Below, in pieces: positions 1-11,280 of a stretch of DNA of 64,000 nucleotides (within the stretch, counting starts at the first letter, position 1; every line of letters begins with the position of its first letter). A program made the translations under genes and the position numbers. Source of the DNA: Osedax fenrisi (lineage: Eukaryota; Annelida; Polychaeta; Sabellida; Siboglinidae); the NCBI GenBank assembly GCA_964019155.1, contig OZ025241.1, forward strand, positions 4,503,293-4,567,292, in the 5' to 3' direction. Under the pieces are notes generated by a model. The model searched no databases. It was not told the DNA's origin and saw only the letters and a program-made list of their open reading frames with translations.

Positions 1-1135
1 GATTGTCATCTGATAACAAATCAGAACGGTTTCAGAAGTGTAAGAACAACTACTAGTCAGATACTCGCTCTAAGGAGACTGATAGAAGTAATAAATGACA
101 ATAATCTTGAAGCTATACTTATCTTAATTGACTTTAAGAAAGCTTTTGATACAGTGCATAAAGCTATCAATATCATGTCTGAAGATACGTCTGCCAAAGT
201 CAGAATACAGGACGGAGATACCGAAACATTCAGTATTCTTGCAGGTGTTTTACAAGGGGACACACTTGCCCATGCCTCTTTGTAATTGTTATTGACTACA
301 TCATGAGAAAAGCTCTAACAGGAAGTGAAGAAAATCTTGGTTTCTAACTAAGGAATAGACAAAGCAGAAGGGTACCACCCATAATAGTCACCGACATGGA
401 CTTTGAGCACGATATAGCCTTAGTTAGTGATGGTATCAAGGAATCAGATGAGATGCTAAGAAGAGTCGAGTTATCAGTAAAATGTATAGGACTAAGCATG
501 AATACAGACAAGACAAAGTACATGTCATACAACAACAACCAACAGTTTATTATCAAGAGTATCGATGTAATAGACCTTAAAATAATTGAAGATTTCAAAT
601 ATCTCGGGGCATGGGTAGATAGTAGCGAAAAAGATGTCAAAATCAGAACAGCGTAAGCTTGGAGAACCTGCTATCAGATGAGAAGCATCTGGAACCCAAC
701 ATTTAATAGGAAGTTCAAAATGATGCTAATGATTGCAACTGTTGAATCCGTTCTGTTATACGGATGTGAAACATGGACCTTAACAAACTCACTACTCAAA
801 AATCTGGATGAAATATACACAAATTCTGAGGATGGTTTTAAATATCCACTGGACAAATAAAATCAAGAATGAAATACTTTATGGGGCACTATAAAGATTA
901 TCGAACAAGATACGAAGAAGAAGATTAAAGTTTGCCGGCCAATGCCTACGAAGAGAAGAGGATGTAGTTTCGGATCTGGTTATGTGGCAGCCAACCCATG
1001 GAACTAGAAGCCGAGGAAGACCACCTGATTCATATATAAAGACTCATGAGCGTAATACCGGTCTACGATAAAATGATCTACGAGCAGCTATGATGAATTG
1101 TGATTTTGGAAGTCTATAACTGTCCAGGAATCAAA
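1..1135 (+). mobile_element. RTE-like LINE relic, RT to 3' end
   Basis: This is the C-terminal half of a non-LTR retrotransposon polymerase, cut by the window edge and broken by stops and frameshifts. In order it shows an RT motif A block (DFKKAFDTV, near 131-157), a motif B block ending in AGVLQGDTLA (near 240-270), a damaged catalytic box where FEHDIALVS stands for F/YADDIALVS (near 402-428), FKYLGAWVDSS, LLYGCETWTLT (near 755-787) and the tail RRRRLKFAGQCLRREED then WQPTHGTRSRGRPP. These blocks are typical of RTE-type LINEs of cnidarians and other invertebrates (family knowledge). The loss of Tyr/Ala before Asp-Asp and several stops mean it is dead. The clade is inferred from motif style only. 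Confidence 0.8.
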
Positions 1136-1315
1136 AAAAGAATCCCGAAATAAGCAAGTAAGCATATTATATTATAATTATTTTCAAAGTAGGAATTAAG
1201 ATATCCATTATAACCATTTTCTATTCACAGAAATGTACAATTATAACTCTAAACGTTGATGTAACAAATACATATATTTTTCCTTTTCATTATTATAATA
1301 ATAGTAGGTAGTTAC

Positions 1316-1451
1316 AGTAAATGCACTAACCTCGATCCACCTATCGTAGTCCAACTTTATATAGTTGTATAGTTAGATTACATTGGGCTTACTTTGGGGG
1401 CGTTCACATAATTAGTAATATGTTTGTTATTTTAAGGTTAGTGCGTTTACT
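1316..1451. mobile_element. Small MITE with AGTAAAYGCACTAACC ends
   Basis: The left end reads AGTAAATGCACTAACC and the right end is its near-perfect reverse complement (GGTTAGTGCGTTTACT). That gives 16-bp terminal inverted repeats around a non-coding 136-bp body. No target duplication could be fixed with confidence, so the superfamily is open. Confidence 0.55.
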
Positions 1452-1540
1452 AAAAATGGTGACTATACAATTATAAATATATTTAACAATAATAATAGTA
1501 GGTATATATATACTTACAATAAGGAGAATTATTTAAAGTG

Positions 1541-2265
1541 TACATTATAAAAGGTTACCTGCAACTGTCTTGTTCGTCGACTTCTCAAAGGCCGTATACG
1601 GAATACATAGAGGAAAGATGAAATAATTACTTATATCGTATGGAATATCTGAAGAAACCGTAAATGCAATCCTAGCGAATTACGCGTGAAAAGTACGATC
1701 ACCGGATGTTGATACTCAATGCTTGATCACAGCAGGTGTACTACGAGATGTTACACTTACGCCATGAATGAATGAATGCATTTTATTTACAGAATATTGG
1801 CTATAATAATCGGAGGGATACCCAGAAGCTATTTTAGTTTATACTAAGGATACATTTTATAAAATAAAATAATAATAATAATTATAGCATATACTTAATA
1901 GCATTTCTCTTTATAATCTGTCTTGATTAAATACTGAGAAAATCACTAAACCTGAATCATGATCTCAGCTTCACACTTGTATCAATATCATAGTAAAAGT
2001 CACCAAGCTATTAAGATTACACATGTTGATTACGCAGATGACATTTTAATATTAACGGATACACTGAAAGGTGTTCTAACGCTATTACACATAATAGAAG
2101 AGGTATCCAAAGAACTAGGTCTGAAAATAAACACTGAAAACGAAATACATTAGTTTAAACCAATACACCACAGAAAAGCTAAAAAGCCTATAAGCAGAAG
2201 AGATCCAGAAAGTCAATAATGTCTTGGTAGGTATATCTTGTTAACTGAAAAAAGGATGTAAACAT
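1541..2265 (+). mobile_element. RTE-like LINE relic with internal insertion
   Basis: This is a second decayed RT fragment in the plus direction. It reads in pieces: LFVDFSKAVYGIHRGKMK, then LISYGISEETVNAILANY, then KVRSPDVDT followed by TAGVLRDVTLTP (near 1564-1763), and after a gap ITHVDYADDILILTDTLKG (near 2012-2070) with GLKINTENE. The YADD box is intact but the frame is broken. About 170 bp of unrelated AT-rich DNA (near 1764-1940) separates motif B from the catalytic box. That may be a later insertion or extreme decay. The style matches the 1-1135 copy. Confidence 0.7.
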
Positions 2266-2633
2266 AAGACTGGGGAAAATAGGCAATTAACTAATATATT
2301 AGTAAAATCTAACTGATAAGCTAAAAAATACATTTATTTATAGCCATCAGATCAAGTTTTGTTTATTTCACTTTGGACATTTTTGAAAACAATTTTTAAT
2401 TTAGGAATTTGTCAGAAATTGTGAAATAAATGCATTATACTATGTAGTACATTACTATTTAATATAGATGTATACGTGTTTTAACATTAATATACACGGC
2501 ATATGTATATTAGCTACACTCCAATAAGTATTATAGTGTATCCAAGGAAGTAAACAAATATACTTTTAATATTATATTAATTATAATTGTATGTAGGTAA
2601 TACAAATTAGTATATATACCTATTATATATAGT

Positions 2634-2635
<2 letters not shown>

Positions 2636-2678
<43 letters not shown>
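2636..2678. repeat. (TA)n microsatellite
   Basis: Uninterrupted TA dinucleotides. Shorter tracts of 20-45 bp with no separate entry lie near 2989, 7071, 8739, 8891, 9960, 10668, 13704, 14431, 14839, 14976, 16249, 17160, 18818, 19649, 26398, 26502, 27867, 28164, 28360, 30878, 31957, 35903, 36316, 37146, 37560, 39432, 41627, 47918 and 48032. Confidence 0.97.
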
Positions 2679-2685
<7 letters not shown>

Positions 2686-2895
2686 TCGAGACTACATCGC
2701 GATGAGGGAAGTATAGAGTTGTAGGTCATCGAAATATTAGTACAAACTTACATAGCTACCCTTGATTTGTCACCCAACTCGGGACCAGCCTGTTATGTGG
2801 TTTATAATAAAGTCGTCATATCAAATATAGAAAATATAACATGTAAGAAATTCGTACAAATCGACATGAAAAATATAATTTACGTTATACAAGGA

Positions 2896-2945
2896 TGGCT
2901 GTACATTGTACACTGTACAATGTACAGCGTACAGTGTACAGTGTT
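2896..2945. repeat. TGTACA-rich near-palindrome
   Basis: The stretch consists almost only of TGTACA and GTACAG words. A 27-bp core (2899-2925) is a palindrome with a single mismatch at its centre. It sits in otherwise plain AT-rich DNA. A second TGTACA-rich cluster lies near 62270-62385. Confidence 0.6.
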
Positions 2946-2983
2946 CATCAAGGGCGATATATCAACGATGTATTGAATATTGA

Positions 2984-3014
<31 letters not shown>

Positions 3015-3219
3015 GCATAGATACATACCTATGATTTCACACATACACTATAAACACATACCCAGTGGGCAACAACAACAGAAAATAGTTATATTATTTT
3101 TAAGCCCTTTAGAAGAAAACTTATAAATATTATTATAATTAACAGAACAACAAAATTATTATTAAAATTCTTCTAATAAATATTATTATTATTATTATTA
3201 TACACCTACGTATACAAAC

Positions 3220-3345
3220 CGATGATAGACACCGCAGCCGTACCGCTGTACACCAGATACCCGCTGAGAGGGTTAACGGCCACACATCTGTACACCCCGC
3301 TTATCTGTCTGCTGACGATCAGGGTTAAACGTAGGGATTGCTGTC
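3220..3345 (-). CDS. Ig-domain exon, second half of distal Ig domain
   Basis: A minus-strand exon of 126 nt (42 codons) gives an Ig G-strand half: QSLRLTLIVSRQISGVYRCV and then a hydrophobic beta strand ending in GTAAVSII. The D/SxGxYxC signature appears as SGVYRC. The acceptor reads ACACAG before GACAGC and the donor reads ATCG before GTTTGT. Both junctions are phase 1, the usual arrangement for extracellular Ig exons. It pairs with the exon at 5977-6195, across a 2.6-kb intron holding a SINE, a LINE relic and a TA tract. The gene presumably continues toward position 1 on the minus strand, but no later exon was recognised. The product is probably a cell-surface or secreted Ig-superfamily protein; no specific orthologue is claimed. 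Confidence 0.7.
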
Positions 3346-3354
3346 CTGTGTTAA

Positions 3355-3482
3355 TGCGAGTGTGTGGGTATATGTGTACGTGTGTGTGTTGGTAGGTGTG
3401 TGAGTGTGTGTGTGGGTAGGTATGCGCGTGTGTGTGTGGGTAGGTATGCGCGTGTGTGTGGGTAGGTATGTACGTGTGTGGA
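3355..3482. repeat. GT-rich minisatellite beside the Ig exon
   Basis: Imperfect tandem units of the type GTGTGTGTGGGTAGGTATGC repeat five or six times. On the minus strand this becomes a CA/CCTAC-rich tract directly upstream of the 3220-3345 exon acceptor, so it lies at the end of the preceding intron. The histidine/threonine-rich open frame across it is a product of the repeat. Confidence 0.8.
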
Positions 3483-3605
3483 AGGCATGTGAAGAACATA
3501 GGTTTTGTTATCACGGTACAACTATGAAGTTATGTTATAATTATAGACTTTTATAATTACCAAGTTATAGTTATATCCGGTAGTATTGTCCAATATCATT
3601 ATATC

Positions 3606-3607
<2 letters not shown>

Positions 3608-3665
<58 letters not shown>
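3608..3665. repeat. (TA)n microsatellite
   Basis: Nearly 60 bp of pure TA inside the long intron of the Ig gene. Confidence 0.97.
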
Positions 3666-3669
<4 letters not shown>

Positions 3670-4189
3670 TATGTGCCTATAATAACCGGATAAATATAAT
3701 ATATATATGTTGATATATATTGAATAATGTATTGAATATTTTGTAAATATATTTCATATAAGTGTAAACTTATATAATAGATGTGTATTATATTGCTATT
3801 ATATACTGCTCTCTAACATGCTTACATATTGAAGTGGTGGTGTCTTGTACACTCTGCTGACTTCATAAGCTATGGTGGTTAGGATCTATTCTCGGAAGCT
3901 TCCAGGATACCATACATATTATGGACGAGGAGTCTGACTAAATAGAAGCAAACTGCAATAGGAGTTTCAACCGATGCTAAATTTAACAGCAACCGATAAC
4001 AAAATTATGCAATAACAAACAATCAGCGCCAGGGTTAAAACACCTAGGCATACACTTCTAACTAGAAAGTCCGAGTGGTGATAATACCATGGGTGATGAA
4101 CCAGAACGATGATCTAACTCCAAATATAAAATAAATAGTCAGTTACGATTACAAAGATAATCGAGTAAAACTGCTAAACTGCCGGTAGT

Positions 4190-5640
4190 CCATACATATA
4201 ATTGTAATGAATGTAAGACCAATTCGTAAATTCTCCAAACGTTGATAATTGGCAGAGCTAAACAAATTAAATCTCATCAATATATTAGGAATTATTGTCC
4301 ATAAAATATGCCAAGAAGATATAATAAATTTAAAATGTTATACTTTTAATAATTTAAGACTGGCGTAACAGTAACAATGCATAGTTAGGAGGTCTAGGCT
4401 TACTGATTGATAAACCAGCATACAATGCACCAACATAATTAATAAAATGGATTGATCGTATTATGATCATAAACTACTCTAGAAACCCAAAATAATCTAT
4501 TAGTGTACATTATTCACCATGTGAAGGTATTTCATACTCGGAAGAATACTACAAACAAATTACATATGCTACATCAATACTTCAAAATCACAACATTCTC
4601 ATATTAATGGGAGATTTTAATGCAAATATAGATAATAATGGCAACAGTATTTCTAAAAAAAAACTGTCCACAACACAATAGGATATAAATGAAAAGCTAG
4701 TCATTGATTATGTAGAGTAATACAATTTATTGATTATAATTATAAACACAGATTTCAAAAATCGTCTAGGTAAAATAGTTATATTCATGTCGGATAAACG
4801 TGTTCACAAGACATAAGTAAACTACATACTTATTCGTGATAAATTGAAGAACAGCGTTAAAAACTGCGAAGCCTACAGCAACTTTAGTATAGGATAATAT
4901 CATCAAATACTTACAGATATAATACGCTTAAGCCTAATATCAGAAAATAGATTAAGGAACTATACATGATTGGATAATTTTGAAGGACACAAAAGTAAGC
5001 AAAGAATGTAGCTGAAAATGTACAATAAATTGTGTAAAAAAATACTCAAATACGGCAAATTCGATGACATAATACTCAAATTTACTAATAAGATCCTAAC
5101 TCAATGTGAAAAGTTCGCATAATAATCAACGTGTAAAATCATACCTCTCCTAAAATCTGGAAATATTGAAGAAGTATGTAAATATAGAGGTATAGCAATA
5201 TCGACACAATATAAAATCAATGATATGTATTCGAATACAACCAACATATATCCTCTTTTATGTCCACACCAAGATGGATTTATAAGGGGCCGATTGACTA
5301 CATCTCTCGTGTTTGCTTTAAAACTTCTGTTCGAAGAAGTGACAGGTCACAAAATGTGAAAGCTTTGTTAATATTTGTAGACAATAAACATCCGATAGTA
5401 TTACATTAATACTATTAACAGATAAATATGTTTCACATTTTAGAATCATACGGGATACTAAAATAAATCTCAAATTCAATATCTTTGCTCCATAAAGATA
5501 CTAAATCTAATGTGTTAAAAACATACAGAACAATTTAAATATTTACATTTTCGAAATGTGTTCTGCAAGGCGACCTCTTGCGTCTTCCTATTCATGATCA
5601 CTCTAGATTATGTAATAATGCGTCTATAGAGGGAAAAGAA
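4190..5640 (+). mobile_element. RTE-like LINE relic, APE endonuclease plus RT
   Basis: This is the N-terminal half of an RTE-type LINE with many stops. The endonuclease part begins with NVRPIRKFSKR and LAELNKLNLINILGIIVHK (near 4209-4310). It continues with YSPCEGISYSEEYYKQ and the APE signature ILILMGDFNANIDNN (near 4600-4640), then VHKTxVNYILIRDK with NSVKNCEAYSNFS (near 4800-4890). The RT part shows IIPLLKSGNIEEVCKYRGIA, PHQDGFIRGRLTTSLVF (near 5265-5310) and FSKCVLQGDLL (near 5545-5580). It lies in the Ig gene intron in the opposite orientation and ends next to a SINE. It is clearly non-functional. Confidence 0.8.
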
Positions 5641-5654
5641 AGTTACCTTATTTT

Positions 5655-5943
5655 ATTATTCTTATTTTGATGGAGTCCATCCATCACATCCAGGAACTTA
5701 AATGAAGTTTTACATTTATAATCATGTGGCTCTAATGTCACTTCGAACTTCGAAGTTCGAAACCGCTCTCATATTAAGGTATTCATGATTGTAAAGATAG
5801 CCATTTGTTAACTTATTCATAATTATATAAGATCACTTCTAATTAAAAATGTAAGACCCGTTTTATTTGTCCGGACGGAGATCGAACCCGTGTCCTGCTA
5901 TCTAAGTGTTTGATGTATTAGCCAACTTAGCTAAGCCGTTATA
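5655..5943 (-). mobile_element. SINE-A, full-length copy
   Basis: This is a tRNA-derived SINE read on the minus strand. Its head (about 5870-5943) has a degenerate A box (GGCTTAGCTAAGTTGGCTAA) and a B box (GGGTTCGATCTC). The body ends in the shared segment CAT...GGATGGACTCCATC and an AATAA-type tail. It matches copies at 62738-63013 and 63697-63962. Compared with these it carries an added 20-bp perfect palindrome at 5742-5761 (TTCGAACTTCGAAGTTCGAA) and extra AT sequence. The head lies 34 bp from the donor of the Ig exon at 5977-6195, so this is an intronic insertion. Confidence 0.8.
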
Positions 5944-5976
5944 TATACATAACTTGGATTACAATAGCATATTAAC

Positions 5977-6195
5977 CTATCAGAGTAGTAACATCATTGC
6001 TAGCATAGTCAGAAGTAATCTGATTCCCGCCTTTAAAAATACTTTCCACTTCGTCGACATTAGCTCTTTTCGTCCAATATATACTCGGTAGAGGCGCTGC
6101 TCTTCCGGTTACGCAACTCAACGTTACGTAAGAGTTATCATCTTTGGAAAGGTCATAGTTCACGATCGTATCGGCAGGCGATATTTCAAAATCAT
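5977..6195 (-). CDS. Ig-domain exon, first half of distal Ig domain
   Basis: A minus-strand exon of 219 nt (73 codons) starts with DFEISPADTIVNYDLSK. It carries the B-strand cysteine in YVTLSCVTG and the C-strand tryptophan in SIYWTKR, the normal C...W spacing of an Ig fold. It ends in YASNDVTTLI. The acceptor is TTATAG before ATGATT, the donor is GATAG before GTTAAT, and both junctions are phase 1. The matching second cysteine (GVYRC) is supplied by the exon at 3220-3345. The open frame continues past the donor only to a nearby stop, which supports the splice call. Confidence 0.75.
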
Positions 6196-6199
6196 CTAT

Positions 6200-7068
6200 A
6201 ACTTTATTACAGAAGTTTATTATTAAAATCGGTCGTTATTATAATAAATAAATAGTCGTACTGGAAATAAATATAAATTTATATTAATTTAATTTTATAA
6301 CAGATCAATGGTATAGGATAAATAATAATAAGATACATTTTCAGACGTATATAAGTATGTATATAGACAAAGTCGTGTACGATGGTAGTCGTTCATATAT
6401 TATACGAACATTTATAATATATATGTATATTAATTAAATAGTTATACATAACACATTATATAAATACAATAATGTCAAAACGGTAGTTAATAACTATTTA
6501 TATTGGCACCTACATCCTTGTTATAAAACCTCCTATATTACAATTCGTCACTACGGAAATCATATTCCCTCAATGATTAGGACATTTTGGATATTTATCG
6601 ACAAAGATTAGTACTCTCAAATATTCTGATAAGCAATTTCTTTCAGAAAATCTTTAGTACACTAACGATAAATAAAGTGATATCAAGGACATAGCATTGG
6701 TGTTATGTTACAGTAATACACCCGTCTGGTTGTCATAAGTGTAATATATGTTTACGTATTACACGTATTGTACACAACTATTATAATATATAATATCATT
6801 AATACATTTAATTAATAGTTTTAATAGTTTTAATTATTTTATATATATAATTAATAAAATATCTGAAATATAATAATTTTAGTAATTATTTATAATACAT
6901 ATTTTAATAGCTTATACACTATTTAAACTAGTAATACTACTATATATTAATGATACCAACAGCTGAGGTAATACTCCGAAGAAACAGATATTATATCAGA
7001 GGGTAAATGTTTATGAATATGGGCGGATTTCATATTAATGACGTACACAAAAATAGAGTATTAGCTAG

Positions 7069-7109
<41 letters not shown>

Positions 7110-7160
7110 TAAGTTTAATATGCATGCTTTAAAATTACACATCTTAACGATATATATACA
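6200..7160. other. Intron, AT-rich
   Basis: Sequence between the second and third recognised Ig exons. It is AT-rich with scattered TA runs and a few short GC-richer words. No coding or repeat family was recognised. Confidence 0.5.
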
Positions 7161-7165
7161 CCAAC

Positions 7166-7291
7166 AGGAAGATATTATTCTGATTTCATCCGATAGAAGT
7201 CTGAAGGTGATAATGTTGTCAAGGTCATAACTCTGACATTGGTAGACTCCGGTGTCTCTTGTCGGATCGAAGTTTCCGATATATAAACTTC
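7166..7291 (-). CDS. Ig-domain exon, second half of proximal Ig domain
   Basis: A minus-strand exon of 126 nt, the same length as the 3220-3345 exon. It encodes SLYIGNFDPTRDTGVYQCQS and then YDLDNIITFRLLSDEIRIIS. The DTGVYQC motif is the canonical Ig F strand with the second disulphide cysteine. The acceptor is TTATATAG before GAAGTT. The donor is TTCCT before GTTGGT, which is weaker than the others; it was chosen because it gives phase 1 and the 126-nt length. Its partner with the first cysteine and the tryptophan is the exon at 7635-7805. Confidence 0.7.
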
Positions 7292-7634
7292 CTATATAAT
7301 AAATCATATTAATATATATTATAAATCAATATATATTAATATATTTATATATATATATACTATAGTATAAGACTATGGAATAAAATAAATGAAAAGCTGA
7401 AAATAATGCGAAATATTAAATTATCCATTAACATGTATTTTATATTTATAAGTAATAAATTGAAGTGTATACATTTCTTGCTATTTCTACATATTCTTTA
7501 TTTTTACACAGTTATATGTATCAAATCAATAAACAAGACAATAAACATATAGAGATAACATCATATATCGAATAGTTAATATACATTACACGAAAATAAC
7601 ATGTGTAGTTTAACAAGACTATATACTTATTAAC

Positions 7635-7805
7635 CATTTGTGAATGTTGATATTCTATTATCTTTAGTTAACCAGATTCCATTTCTCTTCCACCTGGTGA
7701 CAGGTGCACTAGTTAATCTGACATCACGTGGTAGTGTGAACCTTGAGTGACAGTTCAATGTGAAGTCACTTCCGGATAGGATTACTTTAGAAATCGGCTG
7801 CACAT
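7635..7805 (-). CDS. Ig-domain exon, first half of proximal Ig domain
   Basis: A minus-strand exon of 171 nt (57 codons) reads VQPISKVILSGSDFTLNCHS, then TLPRDVRLTSAPVTRWKRNG and WLTKDNRISTF. FTLNC gives the B-strand cysteine and RWKR the core tryptophan. The acceptor is AGTTTTAG before ATGTGC and the donor is AAATG before GTTAAT, again phase 1-1. It is the most 5' exon recognised with confidence. A signal-peptide exon and promoter are expected at higher coordinates; 11281-11511 is only a speculative candidate. Confidence 0.75.
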
Positions 7806-7809
7806 CTAA

Positions 7810-8632
7810 AACTATTAAATATCGGAATAGTATTAGCGATTATAGATATGCTATAGATGAGAGACTCTTCATTTTAGAGTATATTAAAGTATATGCATTA
7901 TTATACATTGCACGTAACATAGAATAGAATAGAATATTGTATTCAAATGCCAATGAAATTAGTACACTATAAAGCTATTTATATACGTTGGAAAAGAGAC
8001 TTTTTTAATAGATACTAAAATAATCATATATACTTTATACACATATTACTATATTCCTTGCAGTAATTCACGGTTTTATTTCTCTATCGGTAAGGGTAAA
8101 TATTTAATATTTATAATAACATTATAAAATATTATACCATTAATAGTATGGTATCTTAAATCATATGCATATATCAACATTATCATCTCATATATATTAT
8201 CTATATCTCATTACTGTGTTTATGCAGAGCTTATCCTCCAAATTATATTCTTGTGTGTTTTTAAGCGATGAAATGTACATGAACAATTAAATCTACAATT
8301 GAAACTATAGAATATCTATATATAAAATATGGATATATCCATAATATATACAACTATAGACTATAGGCATAGCCAAATATAACAATTATAGAAAAGTAAT
8401 AGTTATGCTTGACTAATTTAATTAATAAATAAAATATAATAAATGGTATTAATATGGTTTTTATAAAAACACAGCACAACTAAGGAAATACTATATAGTA
8501 TGGAATAATTTATTATATTATATTTATTAGGCCAATATTCATATAGGCCTATATAATCATATAACAGAAATAGCTCACACAAAGGCATACACATATTTGT
8601 CATCAGTTTAAACAACAATTCAATACTCTGGC
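7810..8632. other. AT-rich DNA, nothing recognised
   Basis: Presumed intron or upstream region of the Ig gene. It contains short AT repeats. A 26-nt stretch near 8062-8087 has good-looking splice borders on the plus strand but no coding support. Confidence 0.4.
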
Positions 8633-8640
8633 GTCTAGAC

Positions 8641-8728
8641 CAGTGGTTCCCAACCCATGACTCATGACCAAAATGTGTTTCATTGGGCTTTTTGTTTGGG
8701 TCATGACTTATGAGCCGATTTATAAAAA

Positions 8729-8779
<51 letters not shown>

Positions 8780-8886
8780 TTATATTATTCGTTTATGAAT
8801 GTCTAATAATAACAAAATAAAATTGTTCATTGGATCATGGAATATTTGTTTGGGTCATGACTTATGAGCCAATTTATAAAAATATG

Positions 8887-8925
<39 letters not shown>

Positions 8926-9048
8926 TTATATTATTCGTTTATGAATGTCTAATTATAACAAAATAAAATTGTTCATTGGATCATGGAATATTTTTATATT
9001 AAGAATTATCAAATTTGTGTCATTCATAAAAAAGGTTGGGAACCACTA
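8641..9048. mobile_element. hAT-type MITE with 8-bp target duplication
   Basis: A 408-bp element with ends CAGTGGTTCCCAACC and, on the other strand, TAGTGGTTCCCAACC. It is flanked by GTCTAGAC (8633-8640) and GTCTAGAT (9049-9056), an 8-bp target duplication with one mismatch. CAGTGGTTCCCAACC-like ends plus 8-bp duplications are typical of non-autonomous hAT elements (family knowledge). Inside, a block of about 155 bp (GGGTCATGACTTATGAGCC, then TA repeats, then GTTCATTGGATCATGGAATA) occurs twice in tandem, from about 8690 and 8847. There is no coding capacity. Confidence 0.85.
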
Positions 9049-9065
9049 GTCTAGATCGTACTATT

Positions 9066-9290
9066 CCTTTGAATAAACTATACCACTCACGCGCCTTCTC
9101 GTCACAAGCACCGATAGCCTGGAACTCACTACCTGCAACACTCCGTGCTGAAAGAAACTCAGAAAAGTTCAAAAAGAATTTAAAAACATATTTATTTACA
9201 CTATAACTTTCTTATTATTTCATTATACATTATTGTTAACTTAATTGTTTAAACTATGTCTAAATAATATTTCTTCTTCTTCTTATACCG
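9066..9290 (+). mobile_element. LINE 3' end fragment
   Basis: The frame APIAWNSLPATLRAERNSEK then FKKNLKTYLFTL (near 9107-9207) is the conserved C-terminal tail of CR1/L2/jockey-type polymerases, in which an 'xxWNSLP...' motif is followed by 'F K xx L K xx L'. It starts 18 bp after the hAT MITE, which has presumably split or abutted an older LINE. Confidence 0.65.
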
Positions 9291-9464
9291 CTACGGAACC
9301 CGAGGTAATTCATTTAATATTAATACATTAATAAATCATCATTTAAGCAATAGGATATATACAATATACAAATATACAAAATAACTAGTTAACATTATTT
9401 AATTTAAATCAAATATAATATATAATAGCATAGTTTTTCTACAAAGATCAATATTATGAAATAT

Positions 9465-9830
9465 ATTATTCTCTACGTTAACGACCTTCACTAATACTAT
9501 AAATTATAATATAACATTAACAGTATACGCTAATGATACAGATTTAATTATTACTGGTAATATCAATACTCAGTTAACTTAATTAATTAAAAATACAATG
9601 TTTAAATTATATACTTGGAAACCTTATAATAAACTTAATTAAAATAAAACAAAAAATTAAAATTTTAATTTTATATATTATTCAAATAACACATTACGTT
9701 AAAAAATTAATAATAAAAATACAAATGATTATAAATAAATCAGTATTATAATAGAGTATACTCTAGATAATAAACTACACTAACACAAATATATAATAAC
9801 ATACCTATATTAGTGTTAATATATATATAT
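9465..9830 (+). mobile_element. Heavily decayed LINE RT fragment
   Basis: LYVNDLH (near 9471) followed in another frame by TVYANDTDLIITGN (near 9520-9562) resembles the '(F/Y)ADDT' catalytic box of a jockey/CR1-type RT and the residues before it. Many stops interrupt it. The rest is A-rich. Confidence 0.4.
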
Positions 9831-9957
9831 ATATATACACATAGCTGGGCACGATACTCAAAAAATGTATAATAGATATATATTGTATACAATTACAATT
9901 ATACACTTTTTTCTTAGTAGATACATCTTAGTAGATACACATACATTATAATTATAT

Positions 9958-10005
<48 letters not shown>

Positions 10006-10184
10006 TATATATATATATTCATCGATATCGAATTTGATAGCATATATCAAGGTACATTATACGGAAATAATATCCTGAAATGTTTGCTATAGCATTTTCT
10101 ATAGAAAGTGATTTTCTAGAAAGTTGTAGTGGGATCCACTTTAAAGTTACTATATTTCCGGAAATTTGTCGGTAAGTAAGAGGT

Positions 10185-10615
10185 ATGATTTATCCTTGAT
10201 TTATCAGCTGCCTTCGATACCCTTGACCATAATATCCTTATAAATCGACTATCCTCTGGTACTGCACTCGATTGATTCATCTCATATTTAACTGGTCGTT
10301 TTTAACAAATTAGCATCAATTCACTAATTTACAAACATCGTAAAGATACTCATGGAGTACCTCAAGGATCTGTTCTTGGTCCAATCCTGTATAATATCTA
10401 TCTACTTCCATTATTTAAAATTATTGACAAATACCCCCACTATAGATCTATAGTCGACTATCACTCGTATGAAGATGACATACAATTACACTGTATATTG
10501 ATAGACCCTAACAATGACATAACTTTACTTAACAACTGCATTACTGATATACATAACTGGCTCACCAACAACTCCTTATCACTAAACTGTCTTAAAACTG
10601 AATAACTGCAGATGA
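10185..10615 (+). mobile_element. CR1/L2-like LINE RT fragment
   Basis: Translation gives LILDLSAAFDTLDHNILINR (motif A), then HGVPQGSVLGPILYNIYLLP (motif B, near 10349-10400), a damaged catalytic box HSYEDDIQLHC standing for YADDIQLH (near 10465-10495) and IHNWLTNNSLSLNCLKTE. Two in-frame stops and the loss of Ala in the box make it dead. The motif style resembles the 30.9-kb copy and the 9.1-kb tail. Confidence 0.7.
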
Positions 10616-10619
10616 AAAT

Positions 10620-10662
10620 ATTAATTAATGCAGAGAAATATATTTATAACTGTTCTATTAAG

Positions 10663-10712
<50 letters not shown>

Positions 10713-11280
10713 ACATATAATCGTATATGATTAAATACAATATCATCACACGTATGCCTACGATGCCTATAGACGTAATGAAATAGTACACCACTGTTGT
10801 CATGTACTTATTTGTTTCACATTTGTATATATATATATATATATATTTAGTTACCGTTATATATTAATTATTATACTCACCCACATATATACCAATTAGC
10901 ATCACGTTAACATACCCTATAGGGGTATACGGTATACCATGTACCAATTGGTGAAGGTGTATCCTCACATGCGAGGTCAGATATTACGAATGATTGATTT
11001 TTAGAAAATAAATATATCGATTATAGTATAGTCTGCTTATATAGTCACAAATATAACGATATTAATATATGGCATTCTATGTATTATTTCTACGTTCATT
11101 ATGCAGTGTTCGTTCTAGAGCTACCCAGCTACCCATATAAAGTTGACGGAAAGTTTACTAATTATTTGGGTAGACTTAATATAATATTATATATAGTATA
11201 TAAGTTATATTAATATAATTATAATATCATGTATTCAATGAGTTATATATATCTAAGTATACGTATTATGATTTAATAAA
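10620..11280. other. AT-rich DNA with TA tracts
   Basis: Contains TA microsatellites near 10668 and 10828. A short GC-richer piece at 10915-10985 includes a GGGTATACGGTATACC near-palindrome. No gene was recognised. Confidence 0.4.

Noticed and set aside
2768..2806. Further Ig-gene exon on the minus strand ending at GTAAGT
   Set aside because: The donor is perfect, but the incoming phase-1 frame hits a stop.
3206..3514. 102-codon minus frame taken as one unspliced gene
   Set aside because: Its first half is the GT/CA minisatellite. Only the 126-nt part with splice borders looks like coding sequence.
8062..8087. 26-nt microexon on the plus strand (CCTTGCAG ... GTAAGG)
   Set aside because: The borders fit, but there is no neighbouring exon or frame to join.
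9858..10043. Tyr/Ile-repeat frames across TA tracts (also 16692, 26241 3' part, 36156, 63075)
   Set aside because: The repeating YIYI residues come from TA microsatellites.
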